From the NCBI RefSeq assembly GCF_002608075.1, contig NZ_LAHA01000048.1, positions 1,346 through 65,345 of the forward strand: 64,000 nucleotides of DNA, written 5' to 3'. The position numbers and the translations under genes were made by a program. The DNA comes from Nostoc linckia z4. Its GTDB lineage: Bacteria; Cyanobacteriota; Cyanobacteriia; Cyanobacteriales; Nostocaceae. Below the pieces are notes generated by a model. The model ran no database searches. It saw nothing but the letters and a program-made list of their open reading frames with translations, and was not told where the DNA came from. Of the stretch, positions 17,911 through 25,772 are shown piece by piece (position 1 is the stretch's first letter; every line of letters begins with the position of its first letter).

Positions 17911-19242
17911 TCAAGATGGATCAACAATTGAACCCATAAACAAAATGCTTCCTGTTTGATTATCTCTGATGGCACAAAAGAAGGGGCGATCGACAATCAT
18001 ACGGAATGGTTCTGGCTCTGGTCTTAAAGATGTTGCTACTATTCCTACAGAAGTAGTTGCAGCGGCTTCAGTGCCTTCTTCATTCACTTCCAAAAAAGTT
18101 TTATGCTTAACTTGGCTAATGGCAAAATTTTGACCCATGCCGGAAAAATTGGCTTTGTTGCTGAAAGCTTCTTCCATACCTAAAGCTTTCAAACTATTGT
18201 TAAGTGAAATATCGTATTCCGTTTTGAAGCGGGGTAAACGGATAAATCCTTTTTGTTTGTTGAACTGAGTCATCCATTTTTCCCAGTTCTCAACATTTAA
18301 GCTTTGAGAAAAGGCTTTGAGATTAGAGTTTTCCTTGGGTAAGAAGATATAAAAACTCACTTTACCATCTTTACCATAAGGTAAACTCACTGCCTGAAAT
18401 TGTTGATTTTCATAATATTTGTAATCACCCTCTTGTGACATCATCTGGTGTTTTTTTTGCTTGCCAGATGTGATGTAAAACGGATATTCAGCAGTTTGAT
18501 TTTTGTCAAATTCGTTAGTCCAATTACCTTTGAAATATATGGCATTAATCAAGAACAAAACTTGATTGGGTTCAATTTTTTCGACTATTTTATTAATTTT
18601 GCCAGCAGTATTATCCTTTACCCAATCATTGATATTATTGACTGCTGTAGGATTTTTAAAGTTTAAATTACTGACCTTGGCTTGATAAAAGTCCTCTGTT
18701 CTTTGCAGAAAGTCTGGCTGAAATTTTACCTCTTGATTTGCCCAAAGGGAGTTAGCAATTTTGATCTGCACTTTGGCATCGGCATTCTCTAAAATTTGCT
18801 TTAATAATGCTGCGTATCCAGAGTTAATTTCTGACAAACTCATGCCCTGTAGTTCCAGGGTTTTTGCCATTGCTTGTTGAGTCGAACCACTAGCGCCATT
18901 GTAGGTCATTGCTAAAGCGATCGCTACACTCGAAGGTGAGATAAAAACATTTTTTTCTCCAGCATCATTTTTATTAACTTCTGAAAAAAGCTGGAAACCA
19001 AACTTATTATTTGACTGAATAATTTTAGTATCAGTCTTAACTGTTTTTTTTTCCAATGGGGTTTCTGGCTGGGGTAAACTAGATTGAGCAAGGGCACTTT
19101 TATTACTATCGACCTGAGAACACCCTAATACACCAAAGAGAACAACACTTGCAGCGGCCAAAACATAACGTCTGCCAAGACTAACCCCGTAACGTCTTTG
19201 CAGAAAATTTTCTTTCACATCAGTAAATTTTTGCCGATTCAT
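17911..19242 (-). CDS. Secreted lipoprotein serpin (serine protease inhibitor)
   Basis: A 443-aa serpin. After an N-terminal hydrophobic segment with lipobox GVLGC (about residues 37-41) and a linker, the serpin fold starts at about residue 75 (NKFGFQLFSEVNKND, ISPSSVAIALAMTYNGASG). The reactive-centre hinge EEGTEAAATTS has the small-residue pattern of inhibitory serpins. Counting from the hinge (G = P15, T = P14) places P1-P1' at about Thr-Ser (VAT|SLR), which would suit an elastase- or subtilisin-like target. The C-terminal FRMIVDRPFFCAI and ILFMGSIVDP strands are conserved. Placement outside the cytoplasm is inferred from the lipobox. The co-oriented gene upstream encodes a subtilase-like protein, a possible target. 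Confidence 0.93.
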   Translation of the reverse strand: MNRQKFTDVKENFLQRRYGVSLGRRYVLAAASVVLFGVLGCSQVDSNKSALAQSSLPQPETPLEKKTVKTDTKIIQSNNKFGFQLFSEVNKNDAGEKNVFISPSSVAIALAMTYNGASGSTQQAMAKTLELQGMSLSEINSGYAALLKQILENADAKVQIKIANSLWANQEVKFQPDFLQRTEDFYQAKVSNLNFKNPTAVNNINDWVKDNTAGKINKIVEKIEPNQVLFLINAIYFKGNWTNEFDKNQTAEYPFYITSGKQKKHQMMSQEGDYKYYENQQFQAVSLPYGKDGKVSFYIFLPKENSNLKAFSQSLNVENWEKWMTQFNKQKGFIRLPRFKTEYDISLNNSLKALGMEEAFSNKANFSGMGQNFAISQVKHKTFLEVNEEGTEAAATTSVGIVATSLRPEPEPFRMIVDRPFFCAIRDNQTGSILFMGSIVDPS

Positions 19243-19620
19243 TCTCCTACCTCACTTGCCAAAGATTATTAATCTGTGTCTCAGGGTTGACGCAAAGCCA
19301 TGTCAATGATTAACTATTGCACTTGCTGTCATAGAAGAATGGCACTGTTACAGTTTTTGTAACAGCAAAAAATTAGGTCAGATAAATTAAACACAAATTT
19401 TCAGATTGTCAATTCCAAATTGCTGCTTGAGGCGACTGTGCAAAGGAATTATCACCAATTTTGATTTGTACCAACATTGGCTAATTATCTATAAACGTAT
19501 TGTAGACTACGCAATCACCAAATAAGTAACCCTACAGAATTATTTACACAAGGGCAATTGACAATAGCTTTTAACTATTCCCTATTGCCTAAGTTCTGTG
19601 TGTAGTTGTCCGTTCCTACT
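19243..19620. other. Spacer between subtilase-like gene and serpin gene
   Basis: 378 bp, moderately AT-rich. I see no gene, no strong terminator and no obvious operator. An isolated NtcA-like or DIF-type site is not present. Confidence 0.5.
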
Positions 19621-21213
19621 TCAATTAATGGGTACAGTCCACCAAGCTAAAGCATAAGGTTGAGTTGCATCATTGAGCTTTTGACGAAACTGGACGCGGA
19701 TTTTGTAATTTCCAGCCGCAGCAACGGGACAAAAAATATGTTCTACACTATCGATTTGACTGATTGAAGAACAAACAACACCATCATCTTTTTTAGCATC
19801 AGTTTTTACTAAGTAGAGGTCGAGGTTATTCAAGCCGCGATTGCGAAAATTTTCCCCTACGTCATACTGCTGATTCTTATTGCTATCATTGAGTTCTACC
19901 AATCGATCCCAATTCAGAGTAATCGCTACAAAACTACCTTGTTTTAAGGGTTTCGCTAAAGAATAATCAACAGAACCTCCAACATCGATTGTGCGATAAT
20001 CCCATCCAATGGAAGGTACCACATCTGAAGGCTGCCATTGACCAGCATTAAATTGCTGATAAGCGCGAAACACATTCAAATGACCTGCTCCCATTTGAGC
20101 ATCCAAAGGAATCTTTGGATCTTTGTAAGCATCAGAAGCCAGCCAATCTTGATTTTGTTTATCAATTAATGTCCGAGTCATTCCCAAACGCAAACCATCT
20201 CCGCTATCTTGGATTTTGTCTGCTGAATTAAGTAATACAGCTTTCATCACTTCATGACGCCGAGAATCTGTACTCCAATGATGTTGTTTTTTTCGCAACT
20301 GTCGATCGCCAAGTTCCTGCAACAAAGCAACACTAGCAGTAACTTGAGGTGCTGCAAAACTTGTCCCTGTAACCTTATTCAATTTGCCATCTGCATTAAG
20401 TAAATTGATGTTACTACCAGGAGCAACTAAACTGACAGCGCGACGCCCACCAATATTAAATTCTTTCCCAGCTAGCCGACCAGTGGCTCCTTGATTGACA
20501 CCAGCCAGATTAGCAACATCTACTTTATTAAAAACTCCCCCCCTGCGGGATGAAAAAGCCACGTTCATTCCGTTAAAATTATCTGTAGGAATGGGAATAC
20601 CACCTTTTCCTTGGTTGCCAGCAATGGCATACAAAACATCATGAACGCGACTAGACCAATCAACACATAAAGTTAACAAAGCATTGCCATCTAGAGCCGC
20701 CTGTGGTCGAGGATCGCGGCTCAGAGGTTCGCCAAAACTAAAGTTAATTGCACGGACATCACCACTATTTTGCAGTGCTATATGCTGTGCCGACAAGCAC
20801 TCTTCTGGCTGACCCATATTTTTAGTAGAGCCGACAGCAGACGAATAAAGTCGCGCTCCCGGAGCAACTCCTGGTATGCCTTTGTCTTGACTTACCATCA
20901 CACCAGCAACATTGTAAGCATGGGAGTCAACACCGCTATTAGACTTAGCTGGCCCATTGCGTAAGAACACCGCAGCCAAAGATATAGCGCGGTTTTTAGA
21001 CACCGCCTTATCCCAACCAAACATTCCCGGCCGGCCGATTTCTACTTGACCAATAGCAATCTTGCGACCGATTAAATTATAAGGAGTTTGGTGTAGCTTG
21101 ATAGCATCAATACCGTTAGTTCCCAAGGGAGACTCTAAAACTGAAGCAATCACCGGCGCACTCAAACACGAAGCACTCAATCCCCAAATTATCCAAGTTA
21201 GTTTTTTAGTCAT
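19621..21213 (-). CDS. Subtilase-like (S8 family) secreted protein with altered Asp motif
   Basis: A 530-aa protein with an N-terminal signal sequence (LTWIIWGLSASCLSAPVIAS). The subtilisin Ser motif GTSFAAPQVTASVALL, the His motif DSHAYNVAGVM and the oxyanion Asn (AIAGNQGKGG) are all present and in order. The Asp motif, normally (V/I)DTG, reads IAIGQVEIGRPG: the catalytic Asp position is Gln, or Glu if shifted by two. The protein is therefore either a degenerate subtilase or a variant using Glu. The C-terminal 150 residues (from GWDYRTIDVGG) look like a beta-rich pre-peptidase or jelly-roll domain. The serpin gene follows 378 bp downstream on the same strand. Confidence 0.82.
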   Translation of the reverse strand: MTKKLTWIIWGLSASCLSAPVIASVLESPLGTNGIDAIKLHQTPYNLIGRKIAIGQVEIGRPGMFGWDKAVSKNRAISLAAVFLRNGPAKSNSGVDSHAYNVAGVMVSQDKGIPGVAPGARLYSSAVGSTKNMGQPEECLSAQHIALQNSGDVRAINFSFGEPLSRDPRPQAALDGNALLTLCVDWSSRVHDVLYAIAGNQGKGGIPIPTDNFNGMNVAFSSRRGGVFNKVDVANLAGVNQGATGRLAGKEFNIGGRRAVSLVAPGSNINLLNADGKLNKVTGTSFAAPQVTASVALLQELGDRQLRKKQHHWSTDSRRHEVMKAVLLNSADKIQDSGDGLRLGMTRTLIDKQNQDWLASDAYKDPKIPLDAQMGAGHLNVFRAYQQFNAGQWQPSDVVPSIGWDYRTIDVGGSVDYSLAKPLKQGSFVAITLNWDRLVELNDSNKNQQYDVGENFRNRGLNNLDLYLVKTDAKKDDGVVCSSISQIDSVEHIFCPVAAAGNYKIRVQFRQKLNDATQPYALAWWTVPIN

Positions 21214-21324
21214 TAGTTATTTAGTCATTGGTCATTAGTCATTAGTTATTGGGCATGGGGCACTTGTACTGAGCGTAGCCGAAGTATGGGGCATGGGGCA
21301 GAAGAGGCTCCAGGAGAAAAACTC

Positions 21325-21395
21325 ATCTCCCCATCTCCCCATCTCCCCATCTCCCCATCTCCCCATCTCCCCATCTCCCCATCTCCCCATCTCCC
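21325..21395. repeat. 8-bp tandem repeat (atctcccc), about 9 copies
   Basis: A perfect run of ATCTCCCC units in the spacer between the divergent subtilase-like gene and rpe, preceded by GGGCATGGGGCA and ATTAGTCATT repeats (21215-21300). Typical Nostocales short tandem repeat. Confidence 0.92.
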
Positions 21396-21505
21396 TCATC
21401 AATCCCCATTCCCCACCCCCAAAAACCTGGGATCAAAGTTATAATATGCGGCTCAATATTTTGTTACAATGATTACAGACGAGGACGCTTAAAAACCCAC
21501 TAGCC

Positions 21506-22213
21506 ATGACCCAAAACCCATCTCAAAAGCCCATTGTAATTGCTCCATCTATCTTATCAGCCGATTTTAGTCGTCTGGGTGACGAAGTTCGTGCCGTAGA
21601 TGAGGCTGGAGCTGACTGGATTCATGTTGATGTAATGGACGGTCGTTTTGTACCCAATATTACGATAGGCCCTCTGGTTGTGGAGGCAATTCGTCCGGTT
21701 ACAACCAAGCCACTAGATGTCCACTTGATGATTGTGGAACCAGAAAAGTATGTAGAAGGATTTGCTAAGGCAGGTGCTGATATCATCTCTGTTCATGCAG
21801 AACACAATGCTTCTCCACACTTGCACCGCACTCTAGGCCAAATTAAAGAACTTGGTAAAAAAGCTGGAGTCGTACTTAATCCTGGCACTCCTCTAGAGTT
21901 AATTGAATACGTTCTAGATCTGTGCGATTTAATATTGATTATGAGCGTAAATCCTGGCTTTGGCGGTCAAAGCTTTATCCCTGGTGTATTGCCCAAAATC
22001 CAAAAGCTGCGCCAATTATGCGACGAACGCGGTCTCGATCCTTGGATTGAAGTGGATGGAGGTCTCAAGGCTAATAATACCTGGCAAGTTTTGGAAGCGG
22101 GAGCCAATGCCATCGTAGCTGGTTCGGCTGTATTTAACACCAGTGACTATGCACAGGCTATTACAGCAATTCGCAATAGCAAGCGTCCTACTCCAGAATT
22201 GGCGAAAGTTTAA
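21506..22213 (+). CDS. rpe: Ribulose-phosphate 3-epimerase
   Basis: Interconverts ribulose 5-phosphate and xylulose 5-phosphate in the Calvin cycle and the oxidative pentose phosphate pathway. The 235-aa TIM barrel shows IAPSILSADFSRLG at the N-terminus, HVDVMDGRFVPN and DVHLMI with metal-binding His/Asp, VNPGFGGQSF for phosphate binding, and VDGGLKANN. Length is normal for cyanobacterial enzymes. The ATG at 21506 follows TAGCC with a weak ribosome site; a TATAAT-like -10 lies at about 21440. A hairpin terminator follows. Confidence 0.97.
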   Translation: MTQNPSQKPIVIAPSILSADFSRLGDEVRAVDEAGADWIHVDVMDGRFVPNITIGPLVVEAIRPVTTKPLDVHLMIVEPEKYVEGFAKAGADIISVHAEHNASPHLHRTLGQIKELGKKAGVVLNPGTPLELIEYVLDLCDLILIMSVNPGFGGQSFIPGVLPKIQKLRQLCDERGLDPWIEVDGGLKANNTWQVLEAGANAIVAGSAVFNTSDYAQAITAIRNSKRPTPELAKV

Positions 22214-22247
22214 TTCATTTTTCCATTGACCATATTTTATAAAAGCT

Positions 22248-22280
22248 AGGTTAGGCAAATTAATTGCCCGACCTATTTTT
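22248..22280 (+). terminator. Rho-independent terminator of rpe
   Basis: AGGTTAGGCAA (22248-22258) pairs with TTGCCCGACCT (22264-22274) around a 5-nt loop and is followed by ATTTTTAT. Only one non-pairing position plus a G-U. Confidence 0.8.
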
Positions 22281-22541
22281 ATTGGAAATAAACAGAAGTC
22301 ATGAATCATACAGAATTCTGACTCCTGAATTCTGAATTCTTATTCATAAAAAACTGGAAGCTATTTAAGTTTAGAACTTCCAGGCATTGCAATATAAATT
22401 GAAGTTTATAAACTATAAATAATCCAGGTTGGGAGGACTAGGATTACAATAGTCGAAAGAGAAGCAAGTAAGCCACTAGTTCTACCAGCCAAGACAATAT
22501 TTTCACCGTAACTTTTCTATTTCCGTTCTTGATGTTGATGC

Positions 22542-22750
22542 TAAGCGTTCGCTTTATTAACTAAAGCAACATCAACCACAAGATAAAAAGCTTTCTCAGC
22601 AGCACTCCCACCGTCTGCAACTCGGTGAAAGGTGAAGAAAATTTGGTTTGGGGGAAGCCACCTCTTCAAATTCTCTTTGCTTGAGCTTTTTCGGAAAAAG
22701 AACCACCAGTAGCAACGGTTTGATAGTTGGTCTTGGTGTAAGAATTATTT
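22542..22750 (-). pseudogene. Possible decayed coding segment, unknown family
   Basis: The minus strand reads two protein-like blocks in different frames. One is TNYQTVATGGSFSEKAQAKR then stop (from about 22735). The other contains RVADGGSAAEKAFYLVVDV and ends ALVNKANA with a TAG at 22544-22542. The blocks share VA-x-GGS-x-x-EKA, as if derived from a duplicated unit. There is no start codon for the first, and stop and frame change separate them. I do not recognise the family; it may be a relic or coincidence. Confidence 0.3.
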
Positions 22751-22753
22751 AAT

Positions 22754-22799
22754 ACATGAAATGCTGATTATTTTTATAATCAGTTGATGTATTTCATGT
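22754..22799. repeat. Imperfect palindrome / long hairpin
   Basis: ACATGAAAT (22754-22762) pairs with ATTTCATGT (22791-22799), and inside it CTGATTAT pairs with ATAATCAG around a T-rich loop. This gives a two-part stem of 17 bp with an internal bulge. It lies in a gene-poor spacer and may terminate or process a transcript. Confidence 0.6.
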
Positions 22800-23515
22800 T
22801 GAAAACTAATGATTGATTTTATTTTTTAAATTACCTTGCTTGCCAGTCACCTCTATTTTGATTAAAGTTATCATTTTTAGTTTAGCAATTTTGTCACTAT
22901 AAATCTGCCAAAATGGCATATTTATAGTCATTTATTTTGATTTTTAACTTATTTAACGTCAACTCAACAGATTACAAAAACCCTTATTCAAACTTATCTC
23001 GCTTTGGAGACTGCCATAGCAATCCCAAATAATTTGTGAAATATTAGATGTTAGGGTTATTGACTGTTAACGGTTAACAGTCAACAGCGATATTGTTCAC
23101 AACTCAAATAGCATTCAATACTGCTCGCTTTGTGCATTTTCAACTCGGAATTTGGTTTTGGGAAAAGGTGAGCCAGCGCGGTCTTGGGGGTTTCCCCCAT
23201 GAGCGACTGGCGAACCCCGAAGGGGTTAAAGGGTAAAGGGTAAAGGTTTTTTCTTTCCCCTTTCCCCTGCCCCTTATCCCCCTCAGGGCCCCCCCCTTCC
23301 CCTTTTCCCCTTAACCGACAAGTATTGAAATAGCATTACTATATATGAAAAATCTGCCACTCATTAAAAAATGACATGGCAGAAATTGAGAGACTGAATC
23401 AAGTCTCAACCAAAATCTATTGATGCAAAATATTTTTTAATTCCATTTCAAGTATCTCAAATAGATGTTTTGAGTACTTTCTGTTTTATTTGTGATTGGA
23501 TTGATGTTCTTTAAT
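22800..23515. other. Gene-free spacer between rpe and the hetP-type gene
   Basis: AT-rich sequence with a TTAACGGTTAACAGTCAACAG repeat block (23060-23085). A GAGCCAGCGCGG...CCATGAGCGACTGGC palindromic Nostoc-type repeat lies at about 23169-23210, and GGGTAAAGGGTAAAGG / CCCCTTTCCCC tracts at about 23225-23315. No coding sequence supported. Confidence 0.6.
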
Positions 23516-23902
23516 TTACTGTGCTAGCCTGCGATCTAAACTACTTCCACGGATTTCTGTTTTTTGCTTTCCCACTACTTCAAGATAAGGTATGTCTTTA
23601 ATTTTGGTTAAGCAATTTGATGATACATTGCTATCAGTTCTGGAATCGTTGGGCTGTTTGAGCAATTTTATGTTTTCATTTTGCTGTTGGTTGACTCTGC
23701 TTGCTTGAGAGTTTTCTTTCAACAATCGATTATAAGTCCGATATGGAATGTAGTGAAGAGGATTATAACCAGCAAATCGCAGCATTAAAACACACGCCCA
23801 GGAATACTTTCCAGCCAAAATTGCTTCAACTACTTTATCAAATTGTTGAGCCTTCATTGTCTTGTCTAAGTTACTACTAATACTAGCAATGTCTTGATTC
23901 AT
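23516..23902 (-). CDS. hetP: HetP-family heterocyst commitment protein
   Basis: A 128-aa protein with the HetP-family core at residues 17-63 (QFDKVVEAILAGKYSWACVL and FAGYNPLHYIPYRTYNRLLK), then a Gln/Asn/Ser-rich stretch and a C-terminal CLTKIKDIPYLEVVGKQKTE motif. HetP and its paralogues act downstream of HetR to commit proheterocysts. Which family member this is cannot be settled without alignment, but the C-terminal block and a HetR-site-like palindrome about 550 bp upstream favour HetP itself or its closest paralogue. The protein is somewhat shorter than the Anabaena HetP I recall (about 160 aa). No co-directional neighbours; flanked by unusually long non-coding DNA. Confidence 0.82.
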   Translation of the reverse strand: MNQDIASISSNLDKTMKAQQFDKVVEAILAGKYSWACVLMLRFAGYNPLHYIPYRTYNRLLKENSQASRVNQQQNENIKLLKQPNDSRTDSNVSSNCLTKIKDIPYLEVVGKQKTEIRGSSLDRRLAQ

Positions 23903-24209
23903 AGTTTTTAGTTCTCTTGGGTAAAGTAAACTAGTTTGGTCTCTGCAATTTTTGGTGTTTCAATTCAGACTTACAAACTACACTGGCCTTTTTGCAGCTG
24001 TTTAATCGCTTGGGAGAAGTAATCAATAACGGATGATGTTTGGATGTTGACAGAGAATAAGCATCCATCAACAGACGCCTAGATAAATTTCCCAAATTAT
24101 CAATAGCGATCGCTGCTTTTAAGTCTCGGTATAGCTATTGGTAGATGCAGATTGTCCTCTTCTAACTTTCTCAACCCCTAATTCAATTAACTTTTTTGGG
24201 TTGCTTGCC

Positions 24210-24223
24210 GTATAAATTACTAC
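24210..24223. promoter_or_regulatory. Candidate NtcA box upstream of the hetP-type gene
   Basis: GTATAAATTACTAC fits GTA-N8-TAC on either strand. On the minus strand it lies 308 bp before the hetP-type ATG, but I do not find a TAN3T box at the usual 22-nt spacing, so it may be fortuitous in AT-rich DNA. Confidence 0.35.
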
Positions 24224-24441
24224 TTTAATAATGAAATCATTTCCGGGAAATTTTTAAAATTTTTTAGACTACTACAAAAAATATTTACTTTTGAGGCATT
24301 TCAAAGACCATTTGTATTTATACTATTTTTTGCAGTTAACGCCACCTGCTAATATAGCAGATTTATCAGTTAAATTTACGAAAATTTCTTCAAGATTTAC
24401 TTATCTATTGTGCAACTTCGATATTTGTCATATTTGCTAAT

Positions 24442-24466
24442 TAATGAGGGGTAACACCCCCCAGAC
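24442..24466 (-). promoter_or_regulatory. HetR-operator-like palindrome upstream of the hetP-type gene
   Basis: Read on the minus strand the site is GTCTGGGGGGTGTTACCCC followed by TCATTA. It closely resembles the HetR-binding inverted repeat described upstream of Anabaena hetP, which has GAGGGGT, a short spacer, then ACCCCTCATTA. The GGGGT/ACCCC arms and the TCATTA flank are conserved. It is about 540 bp upstream of the ATG, implying a long leader. Confidence 0.65.
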
Positions 24467-25772
24467 AATATGAATTTTAAACCCTTATTATGTTGTGTAG
24501 TGGTTCAATGATAATACCATCAACTCTCATCTCAAACAACATCGTATTTTAGGAGTATATATAGCATTATCCAAAAAATCCGCCGTAGTATTTATTGAAA
24601 ATATTTTTTATAATCCGCCAAGTGAAGAGTAATATTTTTGCTTGTAAGCCTTATTATCACAGAATTTTAGAAAATTAGTTTTTAAATTGAAAATATGTTT
24701 TTTATTTTTCACACACGCTAAGTATAGTTATTTTCAAAATAAACTATTTAGCATTAATATCATTTTTATTGTGATTTTATATAAATAAAGTTAAGGTAAA
24801 TATAAGAATATTTTTAATCAATCACAAGAAAAATTATATTTAGCATAAACATCAAAAATCAAAATTTAATTGGACAATTAGGAACGATATTGTGAATGAA
24901 TATAAATGAATTGAAAATATTTTTAAAAAAATATGTATTTATGAAATAGTATAAATTATTGAAATAAATAAAAATATATTTCTGTCTCTAATAGCAAAAA
25001 GATTAATCAAAACTTTTAACTAGGATAGATATTTTTAGTAATTTGTATTAATAAATACTTGTATATCAAAAAAATCTGCTCTGTATCAGTAATGATGCAG
25101 AGACGGTGAGAGATAATTAATTTAATAAGACGTTGGCGAATTGCTATGAGTCGTGTTCTTATTCAATAGCTAGCTTGATTCCAAGTCAGAATAGTTGGCT
25201 TCTGAATCACTGCTGCGGACTAGACCCAGGCAATTTTTATCCTTGCCAAACAACATAGATAGGAAATTTCTTGCCAATAAGCTATCTACAGGTTATGATA
25301 TGATTCCCGGCTAATGAAAGCTGACCTAAACTACTAGCACTTCATAATTCTCAAGTTTGGGCAACTGCTGATAAAACCGAGAGAAAAACTTTGCATAGTC
25401 TATGGCTTCAAACTTAGGCAAAGTCTAGATGTCTTAGCGCTTGCATTTGGGATGTTGCCAGCTTTCTCTGGAAAACAGCCTGGATAGTGTTAGCAATATT
25501 TATCGCTAAAGCTAGTAATATTTGCATTTTTTGAAACGTAGTCTTAAATTCTCACTCCTTTAACTCTTACCATTACTGAAATTTTCTTTCCCTTCCGGAA
25601 ACACTCGGAAAATAAAATCACAAATTAGACTATGACGTTATGCGTCATAGGGAGAAGTGGGGAGATGAGGAGGTAGGGAGATGAGGAGGTGGGGATCTGG
25701 GGAGATGAGTTTTCCCCTCTCCTCTTGTGCCCAATGCCCCATGCCCCATGCCCCATGCCCAATGACTAATGA
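24467..25772. other. Long AT-rich gene-free region
   Basis: About 1.3 kb, extremely AT-rich from 24580 to 25080 and more balanced from 25080 to 25560. I found no open frame of family quality and no tRNA or recognisable structured RNA. A TCCGGA (25594-25599) is present, but far from any suitably oriented start. The last 130 bp (25640-25770) are GGGGAGATGAGG, CCATGCCCC and AATGACTAATG repeats. It may hold distal regulatory DNA of the hetP-type gene. Confidence 0.5.

Noticed and set aside
25594..25599. TCCGGA as a heterocyst (DIF-type) promoter motif
   Set aside because: No correctly oriented start codon or -10 box at a suitable distance; a six-base palindrome is expected by chance.
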